A DNA stretch of 64,000 nt, taken from Streptomyces sp. CB00455 (lineage in GTDB: Bacteria; Actinomycetota; Actinomycetes; Streptomycetales; Streptomycetaceae). The position numbers and the translations under genes are program-made. Shown one piece after another: positions 18,056 to 27,117 of this stretch. Numbering within the stretch: the stretch's first letter is position 1; every line of letters starts with the position of its first letter. Where the stretch lies: contig NZ_LIVQ01000008.1 of NCBI RefSeq assembly GCF_001905445.1, positions 185,227 to 249,226 on the forward strand. Reading direction: 5' to 3'. The notes below the pieces were generated by a model. The model did not search any database, was not told where the DNA came from, and saw nothing but the letters and a program-made list of their open reading frames with translations.

Positions 18056-18769
18056 ATGACCAAGGATCCCGAGAAGCGCGGCGCCCGCGAGGACGCACGT
18101 GAGGGCGTGACCGTGGGTGGGGGTGGAAGTGGGGGCGTGCCCGACGAGGCGTTGACCTTGCGCGAGCGCAAGAAGCGCGAGACGCGGCAACGGATCTCCG
18201 ACGAGGCGACGATGCTGTTCGTGGCCCGCGGGTTCGACGAGGTGACCGTGGCGGAGATCGCCAAGGCCGCTCACGTCTCGGCGATGACGGTCTTCAACCA
18301 CTTCCCCCGCAAGGAAGACCTCTTCCTGGACCGGATCCCGGAAGCCGTCGAGCTCTTCACGGCCGCGGTCCGGAACCGCCCGGCCGGCGAGCCCCCAGTG
18401 GCCGCCCTGCGGGGCCTGCTGCTCCGGCTCCTCGACCAGCGCCACCCCCTGGCGGCGGTGAGCGACGACTTCCCGCACTTCTGGCGCATCGTGCTGGACT
18501 CGCCCGCCCTGCGGGCACGGGCGCGCGAAGGCGTCGAGGAGGTGGAGACGGCGTTGGGGGACGCGATGGCCGAGACCGCCCCCGGGGGCGACGGCCCCGA
18601 CCCCCGCCTCGCGGCGGCACTGACCGTCGCCGCGTACCGGTCCGTCTACGTCACCACGGCCCAACAGCTGCTCGCGGGCGAGCGCGCGGCCGATGTGGCC
18701 GACGACCACCGGTCACGCGTGCACGGCGCGTTCGACGCGTTGGAGCGCGCGCTTCTCACGGCGCGCTGA
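18056..18769 (+). CDS. TetR-family transcriptional regulator
   Basis: 237 residues from ATG 18056; GTG 18047 would add three residues. A Gly-rich linker (GVTVGGGGSGG) of about 35 residues precedes the HTH: RERKKRETRQRISDEATMLF, GFDEVTVAEIAKAAHVSAMT and VFNHFPRKEDLF. The rest is a helical ligand domain with no recognisable signature. It is divergent from the FAD monooxygenase and probably represses it and itself through the palindrome at 18014-18049. Confidence 0.85.
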   Translation: MTKDPEKRGAREDAREGVTVGGGGSGGVPDEALTLRERKKRETRQRISDEATMLFVARGFDEVTVAEIAKAAHVSAMTVFNHFPRKEDLFLDRIPEAVELFTAAVRNRPAGEPPVAALRGLLLRLLDQRHPLAAVSDDFPHFWRIVLDSPALRARAREGVEEVETALGDAMAETAPGGDGPDPRLAAALTVAAYRSVYVTTAQQLLAGERAADVADDHRSRVHGAFDALERALLTAR

Positions 18770-18967
18770 CGGATCGCCCCGGAGGCGCGAGCGGCCGGCA
18801 GGGCCGTCGGCTTCCCGTCGCGCCGACGGTCACCCGGGCCGCCGCGGTCAGCCCGGCCACCTCGACGGGGCAGCTGCGCCAGCGCGCCGCGTCCGCACTC
18901 CCGGCGGCGTACGCGCCCCGGGTGACGGAGCACGTGGCCGAGAGGGCCGCGTACGCGGCCCCCCACC

Positions 18968-19225
18968 GTGCCCACCTTCGAGACCCTCCCGCGCTTCACC
19001 ACCGACCTCCGCCACCTCACCCACGTCCAGCGCCGACGCTTCCGCCGTGTAGTCCTGGAAGCCTTCGTGCCCGACCTGCGCACCGGCCGGCCATTCCGAC
19101 CGGGGTTGCGCGTGAAGGGAGTGCGGGTCGCGCCAGGGGTCTACGAACTCACCTGGGCGCCGGACGGGCGCGCCACGTGGTCAGGTCGCGAGGAGTGTGT
19201 TGGCGCCAGTACATCAAACGGGTGA
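18968..19225 (+). pseudogene. RelE-like small protein, 3' truncated
   Basis: The product starts MPTFETLPRFTTDLRHLTHV and continues RLRVKGVRVAPGVYELTWAPDGRATWS-like. This is a small ParE/RelE-fold protein common in Streptomyces (about 100-110 residues). After ATWS the frame leaves the family (GREECVGAS) and stops just before the desaturase gene. No antitoxin partner is present. The break near 19185 suggests that the left boundary of the following lipid locus was created by recombination here. Confidence 0.55.
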
Positions 19226-19306
19226 ATGATCGTTTCTGGTTCCCGCCGTATGCGTTTGCAGTCTGCGGACAGGCATGTCCCTGCATATGAAGAAGGGCAC
19301 AGGTGG

Positions 19307-20245
19307 ATGACCGAGGCTGTTGCCGCGGCGGAGCGCGTCCTGCGGGAGTTGGAGCCGGCGGTGGAGCGACTCCTCGAGCGGCACCTGGACACCGCCCGTG
19401 ACTGGTTCCCACACCAGTACGTGCCGTGGAGCGCCGCACACGACTACGACGGCCCACTGGACGGCACGGCCTGGTCACCGGAGCAGACAGCACTGCCCCA
19501 GGCCGTACAGGACGTGCTGGTGGTCAATCTGCTGACCGAGGACAACCTGCCCAGCTACCACTTCGAGATCGCCACCCGATTCGGGCGGGACGGCGCCTGG
19601 GGCACCTGGGTACATCGGTGGACGGCCGAAGAGGACCGGCATGCCTCGGTCCTGCGTGCCTACGTCCACGCCCGCCGCGTCGTGGACCCCATCGCCCTTG
19701 AGGATCTGCGGATGCGGCACGTCGGCACCGGCTACCACTCCGGTGCGACGACGCCCCTGCATGCGCTGGCCTACGTCACCGTCCAGGAACTGGCGACTCG
19801 CCAGGCCCACCGGAACGCCGGGGCAGCTTGTGGGGACCGGGCCGGCGAGCAGCTGATGGCGCGGATTGCGGCCGATGAGAACCTGCACATGCTCTTCTAC
19901 CGGGACTTGTTCGCCGACGCGCTCGCCTTGTACCCAGGCGCGGCGCTCGCCGCCCTGGCCGATGTCCTCGAACACTTCGAGATGCCCGGTGCGATGATCC
20001 CTGGCTTCCGGAGGCGTGCGGCGCGCATCGCGGCATCCGGCATCTACAACCTGGATGTCCACCTCGAGCACGTGGTGGCCCCCCTTGTGCGGGCGCTCAA
20101 GGTCACCTCTCTCAGCGGCCTCGGAGCGGTCGGCGAGCAGGCGCAGGAACGCCTGGGTGCGCATGTGGAGCAGCTCACCGTACGGGCGGCCCGAGCTCGG
20201 GACCTGTTCGAGCGCATGGAGGCCATGAGTTGTTCATCCGAATGA
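19307..20245 (+). CDS. Soluble acyl-ACP desaturase (diiron, ferritin-like)
   Basis: 312 residues from ATG 19307 with GAAGG 12 bases upstream; ATG 19226 is a less likely longer start. The diiron signature of plant-type stearoyl-ACP desaturases is present: LTEDNLPSYH (first Glu/His region), WTAEEDRHASVL (E-E-x-x-H) and AADENLHMLFYRDLF (D-E-x-x-H). No membrane helix is seen. Such enzymes introduce a cis double bond into an acyl chain while it is bound to ACP, using O2 and reduced ferredoxin. The downstream ACP and ketosynthase genes are the obvious partners. It is homologous along its whole length to the desaturase at 22011. Confidence 0.85.
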   Translation: MTEAVAAAERVLRELEPAVERLLERHLDTARDWFPHQYVPWSAAHDYDGPLDGTAWSPEQTALPQAVQDVLVVNLLTEDNLPSYHFEIATRFGRDGAWGTWVHRWTAEEDRHASVLRAYVHARRVVDPIALEDLRMRHVGTGYHSGATTPLHALAYVTVQELATRQAHRNAGAACGDRAGEQLMARIAADENLHMLFYRDLFADALALYPGAALAALADVLEHFEMPGAMIPGFRRRAARIAASGIYNLDVHLEHVVAPLVRALKVTSLSGLGAVGEQAQERLGAHVEQLTVRAARARDLFERMEAMSCSSE

Positions 20246-20307
20246 GGACCGGCGGTGACTGCCGCGAGCCCGGTACAGACAGAAAACTTTTGCAGGAGGA
20301 ACCAGAC

Positions 20308-20565
20308 ATGACCCAAGCCGCATACAACGCCCTTCCCGAGCAGCTTGTGGCCCTGGTCAACGAGCAGCTGGGCGGCGAGGCTCAGGCCCGGCAACTCACG
20401 CCGGACCTCACTTTCGAAAGTCTCGGCATGGACTCGCTGGCTCTGATGGAACTGGTCGTGGCGGCGGAGGAGCGATTTGGGATCGTGCCCTCCGAAGAGG
20501 CAATGGACCTGGCCCCGTCTGCCACCCTCGCCGCCGCCGCCCGCGCCTTCGCCGATGCCCGCTGA
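20308..20565 (+). CDS. Acyl carrier protein
   Basis: 85 residues from ATG 20308 with a perfect AGGAGG at 20294-20299. The phosphopantetheine site is LGMDSLALMEL with Ser43. A small acidic four-helix protein, it would carry the acyl chain elongated by the overlapping ketosynthase and desaturated by the flanking desaturases. Its last 11 bases overlap the start of the ketosynthase gene, so the two are translationally coupled. Confidence 0.9.
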   Translation: MTQAAYNALPEQLVALVNEQLGGEAQARQLTPDLTFESLGMDSLALMELVVAAEERFGIVPSEEAMDLAPSATLAAAARAFADAR

Positions 20566-21778
20566 CGTCGCCATCACCGGACTGGGGCTCGTCACCCCGG
20601 CCGGGCACACGCTCGAGGAGAACTGGGCGGCCCTGTGCCGGGGCCGATCGCTGGCCGCCAGGGACCCCGAGCTCGTCGGTCTGCCCGTTGACTTCTCCTG
20701 CCAGGTGACCGGCCTCGACGCTGCGGCGGGACTCGGCCCGCCGCTGGCCCGGCGGGTGGGACGGTTCATCCAGTTCGCGCTTCTCGCCGCCCGTCGGGCA
20801 GTCACCGACGCCGGTCTGCCCACGGACGTCGGACTCGGCGAACGGGTCGGGGTCGTGCTCGGCGTCGGATCGAACTGCCTGAGCACCTACATCACCGAGT
20901 TCGGCCATCTCGGCGCGGACCGGCCGGTGCGCGTCTCGCCGCTCGCGCTGCCGCGCAGCGTGCCGAGCATGGCTGCCGGCGAGGTCGCCCTGGACCTCGG
21001 CGCCCAGGGCCCCAACTTCACCACCGCGAGCGCCTGCGCCTCCGGGGCGACCGCGATCGGAGTGGCACGGGATCTGCTGCGGTCGGGAACCTGCGACATC
21101 GTGCTCGCGGGCGGCAGCGAATCGGGCCGGTCCCGGATGACGGCCACCTGCTTCACCCGGATGCGTGCGCTGTCGCCGCGCCGCGACGAACCCGAGTTGG
21201 CCAGCAAGCCGTTCGACGCGGCTCGGGACGGATTCGTCCTCGGTGAGGGCGCTGCCGTCCTCGTATTGGAACGGGCCGCCGACGCACGCGCACGGCGTGC
21301 CGAGGTGCTGGCCCTGCTGCGCGGTTACGGTGCGGGGTCCGACGCCTACCATCCCATCGCCCCGCATCCACAGGGCGACGGCGCCGTCCGGGCAATCGTG
21401 GCCGCCCTCCGGGATGCGGGGTGCAGCCCTCACGACATCGGACACGTACAGGCGCACGGCACCTCCACCCCGCTCGGCGACGAGGCGGAAGCCGCAGCCC
21501 TGGCGCGCGTCTTCGGCGACACCACGCCTCCCGTCACGGCGTCCAAGGGAGTGATCGGACATTCCCTGGGGGCGGCGGGCGCGATCCAGGCGGCGTACAC
21601 GGTCCTCGCGCTACGCCACGGCACGGTCCCGCCCACCGCGAACTTCCAGCAGCAGGACAGCAAGCACACGCTGGACATCGTGGCCGGACCGCCCCGTCCG
21701 GTCACCACCCACACGGCCGTCAGCTGCGCCTTCGGTTTCGGCGGCCAGAACGCGGTCCTGATGCTCAGCAGCACGTAG
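20555..21778 (+). CDS. Beta-ketoacyl-ACP synthase (FabF/KAS II-like)
   Basis: 407 residues, ATG 20555, inside the ACP gene. The catalytic triad is in place: Cys161 in TTASACASGATAIG, His in QAHGTSTPLGD, and His in KGVIGHSLGAAGA. The ending SCAFGFGGQNAVLML is standard. It condenses malonyl-ACP with an acyl chain. As a stand-alone KAS with a dedicated ACP and two desaturases it probably makes a special fatty acyl group rather than membrane lipid. It lacks a chain-length-factor partner, so an aromatic type II polyketide is unlikely. Confidence 0.9.
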   Translation: MPADVAITGLGLVTPAGHTLEENWAALCRGRSLAARDPELVGLPVDFSCQVTGLDAAAGLGPPLARRVGRFIQFALLAARRAVTDAGLPTDVGLGERVGVVLGVGSNCLSTYITEFGHLGADRPVRVSPLALPRSVPSMAAGEVALDLGAQGPNFTTASACASGATAIGVARDLLRSGTCDIVLAGGSESGRSRMTATCFTRMRALSPRRDEPELASKPFDAARDGFVLGEGAAVLVLERAADARARRAEVLALLRGYGAGSDAYHPIAPHPQGDGAVRAIVAALRDAGCSPHDIGHVQAHGTSTPLGDEAEAAALARVFGDTTPPVTASKGVIGHSLGAAGAIQAAYTVLALRHGTVPPTANFQQQDSKHTLDIVAGPPRPVTTHTAVSCAFGFGGQNAVLMLSST

Positions 21779-22010
21779 CCAACCGCAGCGCCGCCGCATC
21801 GTACGGCCATCGAGCTGAACCTGAGCCGGTGGTAACGGTCCTGCCACAGGCCCCGAAGGCTGCGCCGGACGTCGCCCCCATCGACGGGTGAAGGTCCAGG
21901 AGCCACCACCCGCAGGTGTAGCCGTCCGGGGAGGACCCAGCCATCACGTGACACCCCTGTCGAAGGGCCGGACCAGCGGCGCTCCGCAGGCCAAACCCCT
22001 AGGAGTAGCA

Positions 22011-22961
22011 ATGGACCGCTACCAGGCACCTCGCCGTGACGTCAGCCTGCTGCGCGAGCTCGAGCCAGTGGTGGCGAAGGCGGTGGACGCCCATGTGGAG
22101 AGCGCGGATGACTGGTATCCCCACGAGTACACCCCCTGGAGTCGGGGCGCCGATTTCGACGGCGTGTTGGGCGGGACACCCTGGGAGCCGGAACAGGGCA
22201 CTCTCGGCAAAGCAGCCCGGGACGGCCTGGTGCACAACCTCCTCAGCGAGGACAACCTGCCGAGTTACCACCGGGTGATCGCCGAGCTCTTCACCCGGGA
22301 CGGAGCCTGGGGAACCTGGGTCAATCGCTGGACAGTCGAAGAAGGCCGCCACAGTATTGCCATCCGGGACTACCTCATGGTCACCCGCGCGGTTGATCCT
22401 GTCGCCCTCGAGAACGACCGAACCGCCCACGTCCAAAACGGCTGGGGCATGGACTACGGCGACGATGTCGTCGCTTCCCTGGTCTATGTGACCTTCCAGG
22501 AACTCGGCACCCGCGTCTCCTACCGCAACATCAAGCTGCAGTGCGGCGACGCGGCCTGCGAGGCAATGCTCAACCGCATCGCCAAGGACGAGAACCGGCA
22601 CATGCTCTTCTACCGCACGGTCCTGTCGGCAGCCATGGATCTGCATCCTGACCGAACCGTACGGGCTGTGGCAGATGTCGCCGCTTCCATCCGTGCGCCC
22701 GGCCACGGCGCCCCAGGCTATGCGCGGCTGGCCCAGTCGATGGCCCGCTCCGGTATCTACAGTCCCGTTACCCACCACGAAGAGGTCTTGCAGCCCATCG
22801 TGCGCTTCCTGGGCATCTTCGACGCCTGTGGCCTGCGCCCGGACGGCGAACAGGCACGAGAAGAACTCGCTGCCGTGCTCGAGCACTCCGCCGCCCAGGC
22901 CGCGCGGTTCACCCGCATCTTCGCATCCTCAACCCGGACCAACCCGGACTCGATTCACTGA
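22011..22961 (+). CDS. Soluble acyl-ACP desaturase, second copy
   Basis: 316 residues from ATG 22011, preceded by AGGAGTAGCA. It has the same diiron pattern as the first copy: LLSEDNLPSYHRVI, WTVEEGRHSIAIRDYL and AKDENRHMLFYRTVL. The two differ clearly outside the motifs, so this is an old duplication with room for different regiospecificity. It follows the ketosynthase by 232 bases. Two desaturases working on one ACP could give a diene or introduce double bonds at different chain lengths; this is inference. Confidence 0.85.
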   Translation: MDRYQAPRRDVSLLRELEPVVAKAVDAHVESADDWYPHEYTPWSRGADFDGVLGGTPWEPEQGTLGKAARDGLVHNLLSEDNLPSYHRVIAELFTRDGAWGTWVNRWTVEEGRHSIAIRDYLMVTRAVDPVALENDRTAHVQNGWGMDYGDDVVASLVYVTFQELGTRVSYRNIKLQCGDAACEAMLNRIAKDENRHMLFYRTVLSAAMDLHPDRTVRAVADVAASIRAPGHGAPGYARLAQSMARSGIYSPVTHHEEVLQPIVRFLGIFDACGLRPDGEQAREELAAVLEHSAAQAARFTRIFASSTRTNPDSIH

Positions 22962-23067
22962 ACAGGGCTGCAGATGCGCACGCCGGCCCCCTGGATGCCA
23001 GGTGCGATCCCCTTCGCCGCGGGAGTCGGGGCGGTCCGTCAGCGTCCAGGAGCCCGTACTGATCCGG

Positions 23068-24459
23068 TTACGCGTCCTGTTCGGAAGACCTCGTCGCGGC
23101 GGGGTCTGCCTGGTCGGGTACCGGATCCGTGATCGTGCTGGGCATGGAGGCTGTGACAGGGCGGGGCTGTGTGAAAGCGCCTTCAAGCGCGTCGAGCTCG
23201 GCGAGCCAGCGGGCGGGGAGTTCGTCGATGTCGGGCAGGCTGGGGTCGGCGACGACGGCCAGGTGCGCGGTTTCGGCGTATTCTCCCAGGCAGACCGACA
23301 GGTGGTGTCCTGCGGGCAGGAACATCAGCGGCAACATGGCGCGGGTCCTGCGGCCGTTGAGTCGAAGGGGCCGCGCGGGGCCGGGGACGTGGGTGGCCAC
23401 CATGGTGGTGCGCCGTGGGTGCAGGATTCGTGCCAGGGCTCTGCCGTGCCAGCGCGTGGGCAGGACGTCGAACAGAACATCCGCGTCGGGATCGCGGTGG
23501 CTGATCCGGATGTTTCTGGTGGCCAGGCGTGTGGCGGCCAGGCGTTCGGCAGCGGTGGGCAGGTGGCAGGGCAGGATGACGGGGATGCCGCGGTGGAAGT
23601 TGCCCAGCGCGGCGCTCGTGTCGCCGCGCCGGGTGTTGAGGGGGACCGTCACCCGTACGGTGCCTGTGCCTTTGTGGGGCAGCCAGGGCCGCAGGGCGCC
23701 GGCGAGGGCGGCCAGGTACACGTCGTTGAGACTGACACCCCCTTCCCGGGCGATGGCCTTCATACGAGGAAGGGGGGTGTGGACCCACATGCGCCTGGGT
23801 GGGCCGGTCGGGGCTTGAACGCGGTCGGGGCCGAGGCTGATGGCGTTCGCGGGCAGCGCGATGCCGGCGACCGCGCGTACCAGGGCGCGCACACGTGCGC
23901 TCGTCCGGGAGGGTGGGGGCGCGGGGGGTGTGCGACGGCGCGGGAGGCCGGGTTCCCCCATCGCGGCGAGCGTGATCCCGATCAGGGACATGCCGTCGAG
24001 GAGGCCGTGGTGGGCGCGCAGGAGTAGGGCGAACTCGTTGTCACGGTGGCCGTGGAGCAGGGTCATGCCCCAGGTGACGTCCGTGAGCGGCTGGGCGCAC
24101 ACGCGCTCGATCGCCGAGTGCAGCGCGAGGTCCCCGCCCTGCCTGGTCAGCGCGACATCCTCGAGGTGATCGGCTGGCACGGTCGGGCCTACCGCGTTCG
24201 CGCCCCGGGGGCGGGCCCGGTCGCGCAGCGGCGGGTGGGCCATCCGCATCAGGTCGATCAACGCGTGCAGTTCGACGCTCGAAGGGGCGGGGCCGGCGGC
24301 CACGGCCACCCCGCCGATCTCCACGGTTGTGTGGGGGTGTGCCGCCGCGTAGTCGAACCAGCGTTCGCCCGCCGTGGTCGCGTCGTCATGGTCGTGCACA
24401 GGATTCTCCGCTGAAGGTCGTTCGCGTGGCCAAGGCTGGGGCGGTGGGCTCGTGTTCAT
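23068..24459 (-). CDS. WS/DGAT-type acyltransferase
   Basis: 463 residues, ATG 24459. The condensation-type active site HHxxxDG is present as RAHHGLLDGMSLIG (His150, His151, Asp155, Gly156). The C-terminal half has SLNDVYLAALAGALRPWL and VPLNTRRGDTSAALGNFHRG, matching the SLNDV and N-x-R segments of bacterial wax ester/diacylglycerol synthases. These enzymes move an acyl group from CoA or ACP to an alcohol or, in some relatives, to an amine. It lies convergent to the desaturase operon and downstream of the decarboxylase homologue (107-base gap, same strand). It may join the special acyl chain to the product of that enzyme. Confidence 0.75.
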   Translation of the reverse strand: MNTSPPPQPWPRERPSAENPVHDHDDATTAGERWFDYAAAHPHTTVEIGGVAVAAGPAPSSVELHALIDLMRMAHPPLRDRARPRGANAVGPTVPADHLEDVALTRQGGDLALHSAIERVCAQPLTDVTWGMTLLHGHRDNEFALLLRAHHGLLDGMSLIGITLAAMGEPGLPRRRTPPAPPPSRTSARVRALVRAVAGIALPANAISLGPDRVQAPTGPPRRMWVHTPLPRMKAIAREGGVSLNDVYLAALAGALRPWLPHKGTGTVRVTVPLNTRRGDTSAALGNFHRGIPVILPCHLPTAAERLAATRLATRNIRISHRDPDADVLFDVLPTRWHGRALARILHPRRTTMVATHVPGPARPLRLNGRRTRAMLPLMFLPAGHHLSVCLGEYAETAHLAVVADPSLPDIDELPARWLAELDALEGAFTQPRPVTASMPSTITDPVPDQADPAATRSSEQDA

Positions 24460-24565
24460 GAGGCACGTCGCGCCGTGGGACGCGGCCTCGGCGGAGCGCC
24501 GGTGCGGCTGGATCTCATTCGCTCACCGCGGTCTCCCGGCGGGCGTCGTCGGAGCAGGTACCTGG

Positions 24566-26044
24566 TTACCGGGCGCCTACCGAGGTCGTCGGCGACGTTT
24601 CGGATGACGCAGGCCGGCCCTCGGGGATCGCGGCGGCGATCTCGCGCACCAGGGCCCAGGCGTTGCGTACGGAGGCCTGGGACGCCAGGCGTGAGCCCAG
24701 GGCCGCGCGCAGGATGTAGCGGCCGTCGACGGTGGTGGGGGTCACGAGGATCCGGTGGGTGGCGTCGAGCCCGGCACGCAGGCGCTCGGTGCGAACGTTG
24801 TCACCGGTGAGGCGGAAACAGACCAGTCCGAGTGAGTGCGAAACCAGTTCGAAGCCGGGGCTGTCCCGGACCAGGTCGGCGAGCAGCGCGGCGTGGGAGA
24901 GCTGTTCGCGGATGTGCGCGCGCAGGCCCTCGACGCCGTGGGTGCGCAGGACGAACCACAGCTTCAGGGCACGGAAGGGGTGCATGAGCGGCACCTGCCA
25001 GTCGCGGAAGTCGGTGACGTCGCCCGAGTCGCTGGCCTGGTTGCGCAGGAAAGGCGGGCGGATGTCCATGGCGGCGGTGAGGCTGTGCCGGTCGGCCACC
25101 CACATGGCGTCGCAGGGCGGCCCGGTGAGCAGCCACTTGTGGCAGTTCACGGCGTAGGAGTCGGCGTGCTCGACGCCCTCGTTGATCCAGCGGTTCTCCG
25201 GGCAGACGGCGGCCGAGCCGGCGTAGGCGGCGTCCACGTGCAGCCAGGCCCCGAACTCGCGGCACACGGCGGCGACGGCGGTGATCGGGTCGATGGCGCA
25301 CGTGCCGGTGGTGCCGACGGAGGTGACCACGATCGCGGGTACCAGACCTGCGGCGCGATCGGCTGCCAGTTGCTCGTGCAGGGCGCGCGGGTCCATCTCG
25401 CAGGTGCCTGCCAGGGTGGGGATCTGGGTCGGTTCCCCCAGGCCGGCGATGCGTGATGCCTTGGGGACGCAGGAGTTCGCCTGGTCGGTGCAGTACAGGC
25501 GGTAGCGCCCCTCGGTGCCGTGCTCGCGCCAGCGCCCACCCGAGGCCCGGTACAGGGCGGCGGCTACGGCAACCAGGACCGCTGAGGACGCGGAGTCCTG
25601 CAGGACCCCGCCGCCGTCCCCGGTGCTGAGGAAGCGCTCCGGCAGGCCCAGCGCGACCGCGAGGTGGTCCAGGACCGCCTCTTCGAGTTCGGTGGCGGCC
25701 GGGCCCGTCGACCACATCATGTGCTGGACCGCCAGGCCGGAGGCCAACAGCTCGCCGATCACCGACGCGGGGCTGGTCTGGGTCGGGTAGTAGCCGAGGA
25801 ATGAAGGGTGCTGCCAGTGGACGAGCCCGGGGATCACCACCCGCCGTACATCGGCCAGGACATCCCGGATCGGCTCGCCGTGCACCGGTACGCAGTCCGG
25901 CAGCATGGCACGTACGTCCCCGGGGTGAAGGTCTGGCGTCACCGGCAGGCGTTCCTCGCGTAGGTCCTCCCAGTAGTCCTCGAGGATCGCGGCGACCTCG
26001 CCGATTGCGCTGCGAAACGAATCATCACCAGGAGTCACTGACAT
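24566..26044 (-). CDS. Aromatic-L-amino-acid decarboxylase homologue, possible aldehyde synthase
   Basis: 492 residues, ATG 26044. The fold-type I decarboxylase signatures are strong: HPSFLGYYPTQTSPASVIGE, VVTSVGTTGTCAID, WLHVDAAYAGSAAVCPE and VNCHKWLLTGP with Schiff-base Lys303. Two key positions differ from true decarboxylases. The His stacked on PLP (SDQAHSSV in animal DDC) is Asn190 in TDQANSCV. The catalytic Tyr of the mobile loop (PTYLKH in DDC) is Phe332 in PPFLRN. In plant and insect relatives a Tyr-to-Phe change turns decarboxylation into oxidative deamination to an aldehyde, and His-to-Asn has a similar effect. An arylacetaldehyde is therefore a plausible product; activity is inferred. 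Confidence 0.75.
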   Translation of the reverse strand: MSVTPGDDSFRSAIGEVAAILEDYWEDLREERLPVTPDLHPGDVRAMLPDCVPVHGEPIRDVLADVRRVVIPGLVHWQHPSFLGYYPTQTSPASVIGELLASGLAVQHMMWSTGPAATELEEAVLDHLAVALGLPERFLSTGDGGGVLQDSASSAVLVAVAAALYRASGGRWREHGTEGRYRLYCTDQANSCVPKASRIAGLGEPTQIPTLAGTCEMDPRALHEQLAADRAAGLVPAIVVTSVGTTGTCAIDPITAVAAVCREFGAWLHVDAAYAGSAAVCPENRWINEGVEHADSYAVNCHKWLLTGPPCDAMWVADRHSLTAAMDIRPPFLRNQASDSGDVTDFRDWQVPLMHPFRALKLWFVLRTHGVEGLRAHIREQLSHAALLADLVRDSPGFELVSHSLGLVCFRLTGDNVRTERLRAGLDATHRILVTPTTVDGRYILRAALGSRLASQASVRNAWALVREIAAAIPEGRPASSETSPTTSVGAR

Positions 26045-26076
26045 GCCGGGTAACGTACCGCATAAAAACTAGTGAA

Positions 26077-27003
26077 ATGGCCCAGATGACAAGCGAATCC
26101 GTGCTGTGGCTCGCCCCGCCCCAGCACCTGCCCCACGACCTGGGGACCCTGCGCGAGGCCGCGGACCGACCCGACCGTCACCACAGAGCCCCAGCCCACC
26201 GCCCGCTTCCCGAACGCGACCCCCGCGAGGCCGCGTTCGACGAATACTTCGCGGTCGCACGGTGCGCCTGCGCCCCCGCCCCCTTGTTGATCGACGCCCT
26301 CGACGACACCCTGGCCACAGTGCGGGCCTTCTCCCGTCACCCGGACGGATCTCCGACCGAGCCTGACCTCGATCTCGCCGCGCACGCGGCCGGGTTGACC
26401 CCGAAATCCGGCCTTGCCGAGTCCCGGACGCAGGCCACGGTGCGCCAACGCTGGATTCAGGGGCACCGGCTGTTCTTCGCCCTCACCCAGGCGACCGTGG
26501 TCGCGCTGCGACACGCCCTTCGCGCCCCCTCCCCCGCGGGTTCCGTCCTCGGCCTGGAAAGCGCCGCTCACTTCCTGCGCGCCAGCGCGTCCGCCCTGCG
26601 CATCACCGCGTCTTTCGACGCGCAGGACTACCACGACACTGTCCGGCCCTCGATGGCCCCACCGCAGGCTCCCGGTGGATTCTCAGGCCTGTGGTCGGCC
26701 GATCACCGCGTCCTGGTACAGAGCCTGCGCGCGTGGGGGCTGGCCGCACCGGCGAAGTCCTCCCGCTTGCGTCCCGCCCACCGGCGCCTGGTGGAGGTCC
26801 TGACAGATGTTCACCACGCGCATGTGGGCGTCTGCTCGCGCTTCGTGGGCGCGGGACCCTCCCTGCTCCGCGGCGCGGAACCGGGGGTGCGGGTCCTGGA
26901 CCGCCTGTGCCAGAGGCGCCGCACCGCTCTGGACGCCGTGCCCGCCGGCAGGCCGGCCGAACTGCCCGACCCCCGGGATGAAAACCTCACCCTTCACCAC
27001 TGA
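26077..27003 (+). CDS. Protein of unknown function in the lipid/amine locus
   Basis: 308 residues from ATG 26077 (MAQMTSESVLW); ATG 26086 is an alternative. I do not recognise the family. It looks soluble and largely helical, with no signal peptide or transmembrane segment. Notable stretches are FDEYFAVARCACAPAPLLID, RWIQGHRLFFALTQATVVAL and LTDVHHAHVGVCSRFVGAGP. The last has clustered His and Cys residues that could bind a metal or heme, as in the tryptophan-dioxygenase-like superfamily. That is only a resemblance in pattern. It is divergent from the decarboxylase homologue with a gap of 32 bases, which points to co-regulation, and it precedes the MMPL gene by 115 bases. Confidence 0.6.
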   Translation: MAQMTSESVLWLAPPQHLPHDLGTLREAADRPDRHHRAPAHRPLPERDPREAAFDEYFAVARCACAPAPLLIDALDDTLATVRAFSRHPDGSPTEPDLDLAAHAAGLTPKSGLAESRTQATVRQRWIQGHRLFFALTQATVVALRHALRAPSPAGSVLGLESAAHFLRASASALRITASFDAQDYHDTVRPSMAPPQAPGGFSGLWSADHRVLVQSLRAWGLAAPAKSSRLRPAHRRLVEVLTDVHHAHVGVCSRFVGAGPSLLRGAEPGVRVLDRLCQRRRTALDAVPAGRPAELPDPRDENLTLHH

Positions 27004-27117
27004 ACCCGCACTTGACGCGCCCCTGGCGGGCGGGGGAAGCCGGCTCGCCCCGGCGGCTGGGTGGTCTTCCCGGCCAGAGCAACATCACTTGTGTGCGCCT
27101 TGATCGTTAGTGCGGGT

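Noticed and set aside
20555..21778. Type II aromatic polyketide synthase
   Set aside because: There is a single KAS without a chain-length factor, cyclases or aromatases; the flanking desaturases point to fatty acyl chemistry.
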